Origin: Gorsachius magnificus
Lineage: Eukaryota; Chordata; Aves; Pelecaniformes; Ardeidae
DNA length: 64,000 nucleotides
Reading direction: 5' to 3'
Assembly (NCBI GenBank): GCA_034008185.1
Contig: CM067084.1
Span: 3,181,385-3,245,384, forward strand
The notes below the pieces were generated by a model. That model searched no databases, was not told the origin of the DNA, and saw nothing but the letters and a program-made list of their open reading frames with translations. This document shows positions 50,801-64,000 of the stretch, piece by piece. How positions within the stretch are numbered: position 1 is the first letter of the stretch; each line of letters begins with the position of its first letter. Both the position numbers and the translations under genes were made by a program.

Positions 50801-53800
50801 CTTTCAGAAAGCAACAAATATATTGCACTGCAGGCTCCACCCATCATTCCCAAGTTACTGAAAGTTTTGCCTCCCATTCATAACTGGAGGCTTTCTTAAT
50901 GTTCAGCTACTCAAATTGAAAAAAAAAAACCAACCCAAAACATCTAAAGTAACCACAATTAGCAGCATTTTGTTTCAATGCTAGACAAATGATTTCTCTT
51001 TTAAAAGGCTGAAATGACGCTGTGGCATTCTCTGGAGATTTAAAAGAACTTTTAGTTCCCACAAAGGCATTTATTTACTGATAATAAGCAGAACTCTACC
51101 ATCACCACCTTCAACACATTGATATGCCTGTGCTTCCGTTCAGACGGACCTCTGAGCAAGTACAATACAGCCAGCTTCAGGAGTAAGAAGTTGATTTGTT
51201 TTCTTGCTTAGCTGCAACACATTTATACCCCATCTTTCAAAATACTTCTTAAAACGCAAATCAGAATAATCAAGTACAATCAAAGGTTTAGTTGGACAGA
51301 TTGGTTTTTTTAAGCTAAAATATTCCCAAACTCTAGGTTGCTAAATCAGCTCCAGGTGAGGCTTTGTTTCTTTGTGATATTTCTATGTCAGTAAAATCCC
51401 AGTGGAGAGAAAAGAAAATCAGGAAGAATAGCAGAAAAATACGATAGTTACATTCAGCCAATAGTGGAAAGTCTGTAAAAGGCAAAGCCAGACAGAATTT
51501 TTCAGCTGAAAACCTTGTCAGAGATAACTTTTTTGTGTCCAATGTAGTTTTGGTTGTTTAACTCAAAATCTAGGGAAGGAGAACAACCAAAAACCCCAGT
51601 GGTCTCCATAATCTTTTCAGAAGTAAGAAATTCAGAGTTCAACCTCAGTTCCGCCTTACTCAGATCAGAAATTGATTCTATCTTCCATATCCCAGACACA
51701 CTCCCTAATCAAAAGGGCTACCTTTCTCTTTCCACTCTTCTGTCAAAAATATTAAGAACAACAACTTTCATTCTAATGGAAATAATTAGGAAACACTGAC
51801 ATGTTTACAAGACAGAATTCTTTTCCTTTAACCAGCCTTTCTGAAGATTCTTCCAAATAACTTTGTGTTACCACCTCTAATAGGTATTAACTGGAATTAC
51901 TCTACGTAACCATTGCTCTCCCATCAACCTTTGCTCTTCTGATAGATTTCACAGACTACCACATTTGACAGCAAACATTCTACAAAATTACCACCAATTA
52001 TCAGTGATTTAAAAAAATAATCAGTAGGACAACTATTGAAAACAAAACATAGCAGGGTGTGCTTTGAAGCTTACGTGTGGGTGGCATCAGGAGAAGCTCA
52101 AGAATTTGTTAGCAGTGTTAGAGAGGCATGGTAAGCCCTTGCATACCTCCGTAACCATCTGGCTGGCAAGGAAGCGGCTGTTTGGAGATCAGATACCTGT
52201 TTAGCTTTCTCAAAGTTACTCAGTGATATCATCTCTTAGAAATTAGATGCAACACATCTATCAACTTTATTATCAGCATCTAAACCAGACTTTCCAGTGA
52301 CCAACAGCAAAATTAGCAATACCTCATCTGAGCCTCAGGCAAAGCCTCTGAGGCAGAAAAAGACGTCAAGCATGATACTTACATATTCAATTCATCGTTT
52401 TATTATTCCTACTACTTTTTTAGCATACAGTAAATAAAATCATTTTAGCCAAATAACTAAAACCAGGTTCGTCTTCTCTGCAAGGACCTCCTGCCAGTCT
52501 AGATGTCGTTTGATAGTGAAGAAGGATTAAACCCCTGTATAGGGACAGCAAGCAGCGTTCAAGAAAACTCCCTGCCCACAGCTACCTCCCCCTACCGAAT
52601 GGTGCGGTGTGCATGACCTTGGAACAACCCACGACCTGCTAGTGAAGCACCAGAAACGCTTTACCTGCATGCCCAATAGCGTCACTGCAAGCCAGAGAGG
52701 TAGAAGGACTAACACAGGTTGGCATTTGGTCAATTGGCATGGGTTACACAGATAAAAAGTTGAGAGAACAGCATCCAAGTTTCCCATTAGATGCTGACGT
52801 CACTTAAGGATAGCGTGAACGCCAAACATGAGCTGCTTGCCGATTTTTACTTCTTTCAATCATTCAGTGAACAAGAGAAGGTTTAATCAATTTAAAAAAC
52901 AAGAGGTAAATATTTGTTAAATATGTACTCTAATTATTTGTACATTCCTCTTCAATCTAAAGTGAAATACCTTTTGCAACATGCTGGCCATTTAAATGTC
53001 AATTCTTCATGTCCCCTTCAGTTACTTACCTAAAAGAAAAAAAAAAAAAAAGGAAAAAGACATTAATTTTCCATGTTCTCAAATCTATCATCAATACATA
53101 CCTTGCCCTCCACTGCTCCCCTGTAATTTTTCAGTAGTTATTAATTATGTAAGACTATGAGGGTAATGCGTTTGCTTTTTAGTTTAGATGACATGTTTCC
53201 ACTTCTCCTTCAGCTAACCATTCAGCAATTGAATGTAAGAATTTTCTTCTTATTATTGCTTTTTTTTCCTCCCCGGTAAATGATTTTAAATAACAGCTAC
53301 TCGATGCCCTCAATCATTTCATTTCCACATTCTGTGTATTTACTCTGGGGAAAAAAAAAAAAGTCATAATTGCAGTCACAGTAATGGAAGTATAAAACAT
53401 TCAGCAAAAGCGCTCCAAGCGTTGTCTTCAGTACAGAAATCTACACACACATTTGTGTAACTTCTTAACAGCTCCTGGCAAAAAACCCCGTAGTTTGAGC
53501 AGGCATAGCACAGGACAGAAAACCACGAGACTCTAGTTGACAGACTAGTTCTATGAACGCAGGAACAGCTTTCCCACCTGTCTCCAGGGGATCTGTTTTT
53601 TAGCCACTGAGTTTCTTTCCAGTTCTGTCATTAGTCTCTCATGGCTTTGGAGATTAATCCATGGCGTATAACACTAGGTACCAGTACCTGTCTGGGGAAC
53701 CAGTTTCTAGTTACTCATGAAAAATTAGAAAAAAGCTTGCCGTCAACAAGGCTTGTGTCTTCTCTCATTCACTGCTCGATTTCGTCCTCCTTCCTGGCCC

Positions 53801-56800
53801 TCCCTTTTCCTCCCAAGCCATCGAAACTGTTTCAGAAGTCAGTGCTCTTTTCTTGCTTCATTTTAGAAAGGAACAGTCTTATTCAAGGCTTTTCCCTTCC
53901 AAACTTCAAATTCTTAACAATAACTATGTCAATATCCAGAAATAGCCAAAATTTGTAATTCTTAACTGATTAAGTTGAGACTATCACAAGGGATTGGATT
54001 TGCACTTTGTGTTTGTCCAAATGATAAAATAAATAAATCTGTTCTGCAGTCCTGTCATTCTCTACACTGTGCAGAACCAGTTTGGGTTACTTACAACATT
54101 AACTACTGTCCTAAAGCACTTTTGAAATGACTGCAAATTAAAGCACAGCTCCTGCGACAGAACAGACAGCTATCAAAAAGCACTTGGCAACCCTAGCAGC
54201 AAGCAATATATAACAACGACAAAGCTAGACTGACCAGCGCACGTTATTTGCCAAGCAGGAGTCCCACTAGGCTCCTGCCTCCAACAGGTCAGGATGGCAA
54301 GTGGGTTGGCCAACTCATAAACCTGAGTTTGGAATGAGGGGGGTTGAATTTTTTTTCTTGTTGTTGTTTTTGTTTTCTTCATGAGGATCATGTCTTTCAG
54401 GCTTTTCGCTTAAAGGAAGAGGACTAAAAACATACCTGAAAACCAAAACCTGAAACAGTCACGTAAGTATACGTTCCTGGGAAGAAGAGCTGTTATGGTT
54501 TTAATCAATTGTTAGATAAAATGCCAGTAAAACAAATACTATCGGCACTACTAAATTCAAGTTTCATCCAGAAGACACGGGAGCAACAGCACACATAAGC
54601 CCCCCAAACCAGTAACAGAACTACACCCTCCAGTCAGGAGCAGCAGGCACACAAGCTCACGTTCTCTTCCACAAAAACGTAGTTTTCTATACCATTATAC
54701 ACTGCGTCTGTTTCCAACAAAACCTTTCTGGACCCGCCCTGAGAAACAGGCAGGCATGAGTCCAGAACCTCCTAGAGGTCCCATCTATCTCTTTTCTCAC
54801 CCAGAGGCCGAGCACCCGGATGGGAAAAACCTCTGGTGCAGCCTGGAACCGGCCTGCAGGTGCTCAGCACAACTACACCAGCAGAAGCATCTTTGCCCCA
54901 ACCTAGGTGACAGCACTTGTTCTCCATAACCCATACAAGGACACTGGGCAATAACCACCGGTGTCAGCATCTGCAAATCCCAAGTGAATGACAACTTGTA
55001 TTTCTCCTAGCCACACATCATCATTCGCTCTTTATGACTGCATTGCATTTATTATTTCTTTTCCATACTCAAACTGAAACTAATTTTGCGAGTTTACAAT
55101 ACGTCCTATAAAAGGTATGACTGTCTCAGATGATCCTTAATAGTAGCCAAAATATATCCTTACAAGCACTGATTCTGAAAAGGAAAATACTTCGTACTGC
55201 ATCCATACCACCACTTTTGCCATACGCTGGCTTTTCAGCTGTTTTCTTAACCAATACAAGAAGTTGAAAATGGTAAGAAATGTAGGTGAAGCCCATGACA
55301 ACTGAATAGCTTTCATATTCGATCAAAAGCTCATCTGAATTTATTTAAATCATAACCCCATACTTCCCAGCATTACACTTGCCCAAGCTTTCCGAAATAT
55401 TTCGGATGGAAACTTCACTTTTTCACATAATGTGCTCACACTGAACAGAGCGTACAGGCTCAACATTAATTCTGCCTGTACTCAACTAACTTTATTTTAG
55501 ACTGAATTTTAAATTACTGCCAAATTCAGACATCTACTGCACAAGTTCTGCTGCTTCCACCTCCTGCCAGCCTACTCTGTGATGCCTCTGAACTAACAGT
55601 TGTTTTTTTTTCCTGGCAGAACTCATATTATCGTCCTCTTTCCAAGCAGAAAATTTTGACCCTCTAGTCCATATGCCTGCACATGTTCAGTCTTTTTCAA
55701 GAGAACTGTAACTGCCAGCTACAATTCATGTTTCTCCTGTATATAAGCCCATTTCAGAATTTATAACACCATTGTACTTAGCTGGATTTAAAATGTCCTA
55801 CTGTGTGCTTTTGTCCTTAAAATAACAGCTCAATGTATTATTGCCATCATCGTCTGATGAAATGTGCCAGGTTTTAGGCTTGGTTCATTTTCCCCCCCCC
55901 TTCTCCTTTAAGAAGCAGCATAGTTCTCAAGGTTACCAAGAAAACAAATGAAACCTGTTCATCACAGGCACTCGCACCGCTAGTTTTCCTATGGTTGTTT
56001 GCAATGGTTACCCACATACCCATTCCATGGGCAATTTTGAGTGATAACAAAAACTTCAGTGCCTTTTTTTACAATGCTTTCTTTGCAGTTTACTAAGTTG
56101 GGAGGGTTCAGTACAAAAAGTACAGATTAAACTTGAAGTACAACAGCTAAGCTTCTTTTGCTGGAAAAATATCTTTGTCCTTCACTATTTGGCAAGTGTT
56201 ACACTGATTCAATTGCCTGGAGCTTATAGCAGAAGAGTTGAAATCAAGACAAGCACCCCTTGTTGTGCATTAGGAACAATCATCAAGAACACACATACGT
56301 CAGCTGTCCTTCGCCCATTCTAGCTGCAGATCACAAGCATTCCACTCAACCGAGGTGGGCCATTCTCTTACCGGTGAAAAGTTGTTACATGGGAAACAAT
56401 GATCAGAGTCTCCAAATGGGGGGACTCATATGCAGATAATGAATCCCATCCAGTTCTTTTATCTAACATCCTTCATTTTGCACCTTCGCAACCCAAGACA
56501 TCTAAGACTATACCAATTCAGGAATTGTTTAGTGCAGATAGAGGATATAAGCCATTAGATTTCAACTGGCATCTCAATCACTTCCTTCGGCAACACCAAG
56601 CCACGGTCAAGCTGAAGGCACACTTGCCTAAGTGCAGGTGTTGCTCGCTGCTCCTAGGTTGTTTTATCTCAGCTACTACTGGGCTTTGCAATTGTCACTC
56701 CTGCTAGTTGACAGCGATAGCTAAAGAGCTTGTCAAAGTAATCCAGTTCTATGCACTTAGGCACACAACTAAATGGGATACAGACGTGGTTTGAGCCTCT

Positions 56801-59800
56801 ACTTGTTCAAGAAAGCAGGTAAGCACATGCTGGACAAAATTTCCAAAAACTTGTTGTACGCATTACCCCGCAGAATTACTGCCTCTCAGTAACTCAGCCG
56901 GTGTCAAAGCGTGCAGTGTAACTCCACAGGTCTGTTCAAGAACACTTAAGTAGTCTTGAAGAGCCCTTCCTTCCCACCACCACTGTCGCCATGCCCTCCC
57001 CTCCCCCACAAAAAAAAGAAGAAAAAACCCCACAACATTTCTTTGGTCCTGGGTAGCATTCTATATCTAAACCAGTCAAATACAGATTTCATACTTAGAT
57101 TAGGCTGTAGGCTCAAGGTTGGGGGGGGACTATGTTGAAGACCCTGCTCTGACTGAGGTTAAACAAGCATTTGAGCTTTATGATGCCAACACGCCATGCA
57201 AGAATCCTCTTCCACCGAGCTGTGAGTTATTCTGGACAGGCATCTCCGTTTCTTCTGTGAAGCTGCCCCCCTCTGTATAGTTAAGCATTTATTGGGTTGG
57301 GGAAAGAGGATGCGTAACGTGTCAGAAAGCAGTGAAGAAATTGGAGTAATCAATGAAGTTAATCTAGCCGTGCTGGTAAAAGATGTTAAAGTAAATAATG
57401 TGCAAAATTAGGCACCACCATTTGTACCAAGAGCTGATTGTGCCTTTTCACGCTCCCTCCTCCCCCTTCCTCCATCGCATACCAGCATATTACAAACAAT
57501 GTCAGAAACGCTGCCGTACACAGTAAGTGTGGCTTTCTTCTTCTCCAATGTTAATTTTTAAGAGAAATTTGATATCCACTGCAGAGAAGAGAATAATGAC
57601 CACATTAGGAGCAAGTGTCACAATACCGCTTTTATCCATGAGACTCTAAGCTACACCTTCCTCCAATTTTGGAGGAGGATAGAAGATTCAATAGTTACAT
57701 GAATCAGGGAGGAAATCAGTTTAACAGCTTAAACACTGAGCTTCTTGTGAAATAGGATTAGTGCAAATGGATGAAGCTGTCTCTTGTCTGTCTAACAATT
57801 AGAAGTGATCCTCCAAAAACTCTGACTGGAATTGAATTAACTGGCAATTACAGACATAAGTAGCTATAAGGATGAAATAATATTTTTCCTACTACTGCAG
57901 AGGACTTGAGAATAGTTTAGTCCAAATCTGGATACTGCCACCCACTCTGTGAAACATTGACAAATCCTTCCTGCAGGATCTGCATCAGCCCAGTTACATT
58001 ATTCAGAAACTGCCTTACTTTCCAAGTACTCGCTCCAAGAGTCACTGGTCAACTGCCTTGGCTCATCCCATGTCCACCAAATAATTGTGGTCTTTGGTTT
58101 TCATGCCTATTCTCATTAGACCAAGTTCTTGTGCTCTAAGCAGATGCCTTATGCAAGAAGCAAACACTGCACTGTGGTTTGTTTTGGTTTGTTTTTTGAA
58201 TTAGAATGTGATTTTTTAAAAAAATATTCTCCCAATGTAGTAACTTTTATACTTCACTGCATAGAACTTATGTTTACAAGTCTTGTTCTGAACGCATCTT
58301 TTAAGAAATTTGCTGTTATTTTTTGCTCCCTCTTTTCTGCAAGGATTTATCCTTCTTCCCTTGCTTTTGTCCCTCGACACCCTTACTTGTTTATCCTCAT
58401 ACCTGCAACTCACTGAGGAAATAGCCCAAGAAAAGCCGTATTAAATCAGATTTCCTATTCCTGCAACGCTAAACTTACCACACTTAGCACAACCGTAATG
58501 CTCACCTCAGCATTCCCACATGGAAAGACAGTAAACAAAAGATGATACTTACCACTATTATCTGTCTGAATAATTTTGTTTCTCCTATATTAAAGGACAT
58601 AAAAATTGTTGTACCTGGGAAAACAAAGCTCTACAGCTCTGGGTGCTTGAAAGAGGGAAATAAACAGAGCTGTGTTCTCAACAGGGTTGGGTTTTTCCAG
58701 ATTCACAGGAAATTTTCCATGTTAAAAAAAAACAAGAAATCTGTGTGAAGGTTCCTACATCATTTTGGAAAAAGTCTCTGGCTACCGGATATCATCTGGA
58801 GTATCTGCATCTCTCTAGGTATGTTTCTATAAGCAAGGTCCCTGTTGTTAAACCCTTAACTATCTACATATGGCCACTGGGACAGAGAGAAGACAGTGGC
58901 AGGAAGAAGCAGGATAATGGACCTCATTGCATTTTCCTGCTTTTGGAGATGTGGGCATCATTATCTAGGCAAAAAGAACACCTGGAAGAGGAAACTTAAG
59001 GTGGAGGTATCCAGGCAAGAGAGCCAAGATGGCACAGAAAAGACTTTATGGGGGTGGGAGGCATAAGAAAATAGGTCAAGAAAGCCCAAGAACAAAGTGT
59101 TCTGAGGAGCAGAAGTTAAGGGTGTGCAAGCAATCGCAATGTGAGATAACGTACCTATTAGCACACTAATACATGGAATTCATTTGCACATACTTCTCTC
59201 CAAAGCTGCATGGAGAACTAGTAATCGGCATGGGCTTCCTGAGAAGAGCAGAGAAAGCAGGCACCAGGAAGGGAAAAGGCCAGCAGGAACAGGCAGGACG
59301 GACAGGGTGTGGGAGAGGCCAGGAAGGACATGGCAGAGGGCCCAGGAGTTCACACGTCACACACGTTCACTCGGACATCACTGCCCTGGCCCCTCCAGCA
59401 TGGTTGGTCTCACTCCTGCCCTTTCCATGCAGGAAAGGTGCCAAAAACCTCGTATCATACCAGGAATTGAAGCTTCAAATCTGGTCTTTCTGGAGTTTTC
59501 AGCTTTTGAGACACGATAAGACACAAGTGTTGCGAGAAAACTAAATAAAAATAAAAATAATTATTCTGTGGAGAAAGGTTTTTTTCCCCTCCCAACAGGA
59601 GCAATCCTGGTTTCCTGACTTCTCGAAGATGGTGCAGCTTCACATGAACTGAAGCTTAGAATGGGGACATGGGTTTAACACTTTTAGACCAAGTTCCATC
59701 ACAACATTCTTAGTTCAGAGAGTCAAAATCTGTACTACTGCTTTAATCATAGGTCTTTAGATAGCTGCACAGGTTGACAGGAAAGGCAAGAGGCAAGAAA

Positions 59801-61052
59801 ATAACTGCAGGCCTATACTCGTGACAGTAATGCCAACAATTATGCATCAGGAAGTTGTAAGAATCCTGTCAAGTCACCAGAATGGCATCAAGCAAAACTT
59901 GGAGCAGCTATGGGAATAACAAACTCACTCAGTTCGTCTTACTCTTAGCTCCAGTGAGGCACATTTAACTCACTCCAAAGAGCCATTATGCAGAGCAAGC
60001 TGCAAGCCAAAACAACAGCCTACCAGAAGGCAGAGTCATCTTAATTTATATATAGCATTCTGGCACTGAATGGATTGTCCTTGGTGGACTTCTTGGGGGA
60101 GTGGGAGGCTTTTCTTATAACTATCAGACGCATAGGAGTAGGGGTGCATTAGCCATCAGAACCTTTGCTTTGTATTTACAAGAAAGAAACAAACCAAAAA
60201 CATAGCCAGTGAGTTTTAAGTTAGTGTTGCTCACTTCTTCACCCACCACAGTGCTTAAAATCCACACCTCGTTACCATTTCTACACAAAGTTCAATATTC
60301 AACCCTACAGCGTAGTAAACGTTAAATACAAATCTTAATTTGCATCCTTGAGACCGTTACGCGCTGCCTAAAACGTCAGAAGCGATGCATTAAAAGAATT
60401 TACCTATTTTTCTGCTTAAGCACATATAAACCAACTGCCTCTGCATCCTCTTCTTCAAGAGCTCTACAGCCAGCTGCTTTTTTTCCATAGCAAACAGTTT
60501 CAGCATCCTGGCAGGGCACCGAGTCACCAGGGTCACGGAGAAGGAGAACAAACGCTGCCTTTGTGCAGGTTCCTCAGAAGGCTGGCGGATACAATACTGT
60601 CAGGGACAGCGTTAATTGCAGAATATGCCCGATATTCAAAGCACCAAAAGCATGAACTCCATCACTTTGACACAGGCTTTCAAAGTCCAAAGCTCTTCTC
60701 AATATTTGCAGTTTAAAAAAAAAAAAAAAAATCCTGAAAAAAACTGCTCTTGTGTCTAACCAGAGCTTTAACACTAGACCCCAATTCTGCAAACTCTTTG
60801 AAGCCATCCGTACTACTTATAAGAATAGCAACTCCATCAAAACAGTAATTTACTCCCTCCTACTCCTAACCATAGGCATCACTAAAGATATTTTAATAGG
60901 TTTTGAATAGTTTAAGTCCACTATTTACCGATAGGTGTCTACCTTACAGAATGACTAACTTTTGTTTTAGCCATAAATTAAATGGTCTTACAAATTCCAG
61001 TTAAATCTTGAGGGTGGTGTGGCAACTCAACATACTTTTTTATATGTGCGTG
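47887..61052. other. Non-coding DNA, no gene supported
   Basis: Thirteen kilobases of mostly unique AT-rich sequence. It holds a (CA)7 at 49489-49502 and a near-repeat of 'caacagacaaaaa' with period 20 at 49873 and 49893. There are A runs at 53037-53051 and 60715-60731, C or G runs near 55893 and 57121, and a purine-rich stretch at 59240-59350 that underlies a 123-codon low-complexity frame (59173-59544 plus). The longest frame in the window (127 codons, 49416-49799 minus) contains the exon candidate discussed as a finding. Confidence 0.55.
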
Positions 61053-61083
<31 letters not shown>

Positions 61084-61110
61084 TATATATATATATATAT
61101 ATATATATAA
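61053..61110. repeat. Compound microsatellite (TA)7 (CA)8 (TA)13
   Basis: Three adjoining dinucleotide arrays: TA at 61053-61066, CA at 61067-61083 and TA at 61084-61109. Uninterrupted arrays of this length are normally polymorphic. The TA arrays are self-complementary and can form hairpins or cruciforms. Confidence 0.95.
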
Positions 61111-64000
61111 AGCTATAATGCAGTATTTTGTATTTGGTTTCATTTACTGTGATCACATCAATCCTCTTAAAAGCACTCAAGTGCCCGAGTCTAATATCTG
61201 GATCCAAAGCACCTACTGAAGTAAATCTAGGCATTAGTAGCAGAATAACCTATTGAATCCTTTAAGGAAAGGGAGCTAGAATATCACTGCTCCTCCAACA
61301 GAAAAAAGAACAAGCAAGGAGAGAAGAGCTCATGACATCTTTCTTTTAAGAGCAGCTCTCAATTCTCCTGCCACACCATCTTGTTGCAACTGATATATGA
61401 AAAACTCATTTGAAGTTTCTGCTCCTCCCATACAGCGGTACTTAATTCCAGATTTGCTTAGTGAAATCTATAAATTGAGCAAAAGAGATTTCATGGGAAA
61501 CCCTAGAAACCACTTACTAAATGCTGTACTGATGTCACCCATTATGAAATGCCTGGTTTAATACTTCTTGTATGTTTATGCAAGTACATGTAGTGTAATG
61601 CAGTACAGCTGCATGATGCAGTTCCACCTCAGCTTAACCTTTCATTAGTGAAGGAATAGTACCCCCCTGAATTTGTCTAGGATAGCTGGACACCTCACCT
61701 CCAGATTCTCTTTTGGCAGTGGACACAACATTCTGTATCACTTTTTTTTTCCTGCCCCAGGACAAATAAACTTCACAGCCCTCAAGGAGAAAATCCTTGG
61801 GTGAGATATCCTCATGTCACCCCCATGCCATCATCTTTCAGTGGTTTTTTGTTTGTTTGTTTGGGTTTGGGGTTTCTTCTAATACAACAGACAAGACTTT
61901 TTTTTTTTTTTTTTTTAAAAAGCATTGCACCAGAAGCTTTATTTCCAACACATCATCACGCCCAAGAGGGACACAGCGGAAGACCATCTCTGCTCCGAAA
62001 GACTAGAATCCAGGACCGATTCTAGACTGGAACAGGACAGCAACAGCAAAATGCAAAGAAACAAGGACGCGCTGTTCAACATCATAACAAATGGACAGGG
62101 CTGAACACACTATATCATAAGACATGCTCTGCGAGAAGCGTGCTCTATGGAAACCACAGTAGAACACCATCAGAAAAATGCTGGCCAAAAAAGAAATGGC
62201 TTTGCACGTATCTGTATACAGGGGAAGCGGAAGGCAAGCACTTGCAAGCTTCTGTTTGAAGGACTATGAATATTCCGAGTTCATATTTTGAGCTGATTAG
62301 AGAGAGGAGTCAATAGCTTGTCAGTAAACTAAGGGGGGTGTTTTGAAGTGGGGAGAAAAGCAGCTCTGGAACTGATACTTGTTATATTACACGTTAGGGG
62401 AAAAAAATGGAGCCAGTAGACATTAAAACAGAAGAGTAAAGTTTCACACTAACACTTTACTTTCACACTACATGAAAAGACTAATTTTGGCAAAGACAAC
62501 CGTTGTATTAAGCATGATAAAAACTTGAACAAGAGCTGTGAGGATGATCAAGGCAGGCACGTGACAAAAATGCCCTGCAAGAAAAATCCAGAAGATTCCG
62601 GTTCTACTCACACAACTGGATTAAACCCATCTAAGTCCAGACTGATGCTGAGAGGGGCATACCTAGAGACACACACACCCCCCCAATGTGAGATGTCCCT
62701 AAGTTACAGACATAGCCGAGTTATTAAAGAAGGGGGGGGGAAAATCAAGAGTGGAGGCATTAAAGAGGAATGGAAGTAGTGAAAGCTCTGCTGTAATCAT
62801 GTCAGTATGACAACCCAAATATAGACAAGGGGCCTAGAAGCGGTTAGGATGTGCTTCAGCTTGGACTGAAGACCCAACATAGTAAACAACTCTGTCTTCT
62901 ATACCTTTTGGGTTTCCACATTATGCAAAACTCAGTTTTGAAAGATGATTATGTAAAAGTGGCAGCTATTCCTCAGACCCTTAGATCTTTTTCCTATGAA
63001 ACATTAAAATGCCAAACCTGCCATTTTCTCTCCAACAACAACATTCCAGAGAGACAGTATCTCATTCACCACTACATCAAAGATAATAGCTGTTGGAACA
63101 CGAAGCCAAACTAGAATCTCCGCAAAGCGATCCAGTCACAGAAAATGGGGCAGTACCGACATGCAGTAGTGAAAAGCCACATCTGCTGCCTTCTCCGGCT
63201 TAAGTCCTGATCCACCATGCCGACTTTCATCCCTGACAGAGAAAGAGCAGCTGGCATAAGGCCAGCTTCAGCACCTGATCAGTCACATCAGAAAACAGAT
63301 CCCACAGAAAGAGGATTCTCTGAAAAGTCATTCTGCATCTTCAACAGTGTTTTTCCCTTGTCTATAATATACAGCGCAGAATTTGGCCTATAATATTAAA
63401 CAAGGGAGAAAGGAAATATAAAGAGTAGAAGGGGGAAAAAAAAAATCAAATCGCACATTCCTCATGTCTCTGAGGAGGGTCAGAAACTACAGATACTCAT
63501 TAATGGCCAGTATTTAGATAATTGTCCACCATAAATATACACCATTGCTTCCACGGAGAGCACAGAAAGATTAACCCTGAGAACACTTGAAAAAACTCTT
63601 AGCAAGAATGACTGATAACTCACTCCCAAGCTATTGATAAATTAGTTTATAGCATTAATCTATTTTCACACATTTTCTGAGACTCCTCACTAGCTTTTCT
63701 TGCTATGTGACCCAAGCAGATTTTCTGGTGGCCCCTGGTGACAGTGCTCATGGCACCACAAGGGACTCCTGAGCCCCAGGGCGACTGCGGGGCTTACTGT
63801 GACATTCACTGGATGCCAAGCAGCTTCTGACTTCAATATATGGTTTAGGAAACCAAGGCGAAGGATGCACAGTTGGGGCCCCTACTTGCGAGGTGAAATT
63901 ATCTCAGCAGTCATTTCTGTTTGGCTTCCTTCCTATTTTTTATGCTATGTGCTCAAGAGGCTTTAGCTAGCAGTCTTTTATTTAATTAAAATTAAGATGC
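61111..64000. other. Non-coding DNA, no gene seen
   Basis: AT-rich unique sequence. A G/T-rich block lies at 61848-61873 and a T19 run at 61898-61916. A 10-base direct repeat (tttcacacta at 62442 and 62461) and a G run at about 62732-62740 also occur. Open frames reach 87 codons (62851-63114 plus) without recognised motifs. Confidence 0.6.
61898..61916 (+). repeat. Poly(T) run, 19 T
   Basis: T19 flanked by G/T-rich sequence on the left. No minus-strand retroelement end was recognised on the right. Confidence 0.95.

Noticed and set aside
59173..59544. 123-codon plus-strand frame
   Set aside because: The middle part is a purine-rich low-complexity stretch that lacks stops in several phases; an overlapping 111-codon frame shows the same. 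No family recognised.
1..64000. Novel defence, mobile or biosynthetic system
   Set aside because: No gene cluster, no conserved ORF array, no CRISPR-like repeat-spacer pattern and no intact transposon ORF is present; the window has the character of vertebrate intronic or intergenic DNA.

Overview
This window is vertebrate nuclear DNA, almost certainly from a bird. The best evidence is three 5'-truncated copies of the 3' end of a CR1 LINE, the dominant retrotransposon of bird genomes. The copies are at 11231-11595, 36511-36740 and 46624-46703, all on the minus strand. The rest fits a bird intron or intergenic region: AT-rich, CpG-poor, rich in stop codons in all frames, with short homopolymer and GT-rich or AC-rich tracts and few repeats. 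CR1 copies like the 36511 one are typical of Neoaves, but I cannot name the species or the locus. There is no operon structure and no sign of bacterial or viral genome organisation.

No protein-coding gene can be assigned with confidence. The longest ATG-started open frame is 127 codons, about what chance gives over six frames of 64 kb. None of the translations is a protein I recognise. No rRNA, tRNA, snRNA, CRISPR array or complete mobile element is visible.

Layout: 1-5.5 kb is unique AT-rich DNA with a remnant of an ancient L2/CR1-clade LINE 3' end near 2.2 kb and a perfect 20-bp tandem duplication near 2.74 kb. A G/T-rich tract with a canonical quadruplex motif lies at 5.5 kb. An old CR1 is at 11.2-11.6 kb, and a small GC-rich, CpG-containing patch at 14.04-14.24 kb. 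A segment of about 154 bp occurs twice in direct orientation, at 18.50 and 24.25 kb, with about 92% identity. Between the copies, at 23.14-23.54 kb, is a stretch that reads like a decayed coding sequence only if the frame switches twice. The younger CR1 is at 36.5 kb and a very short one at 46.6 kb. A perfect 19-bp tandem duplication is at 47.85 kb and a compound TA/CA/TA microsatellite at 61.05 kb.

Several short open segments are flanked by plausible splice signals, notably 49586-49687 on the minus strand and 19101-19229 on the plus strand. They are given as hypotheses, because such combinations are expected by chance at this scale. The most sensible reading is a large intron or gene-poor intergenic interval. 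I found no convincing evidence of a new biological system. The items most worth a search are the duplicated 154-bp segment and the 23.1-23.5 kb frame-switching segment.
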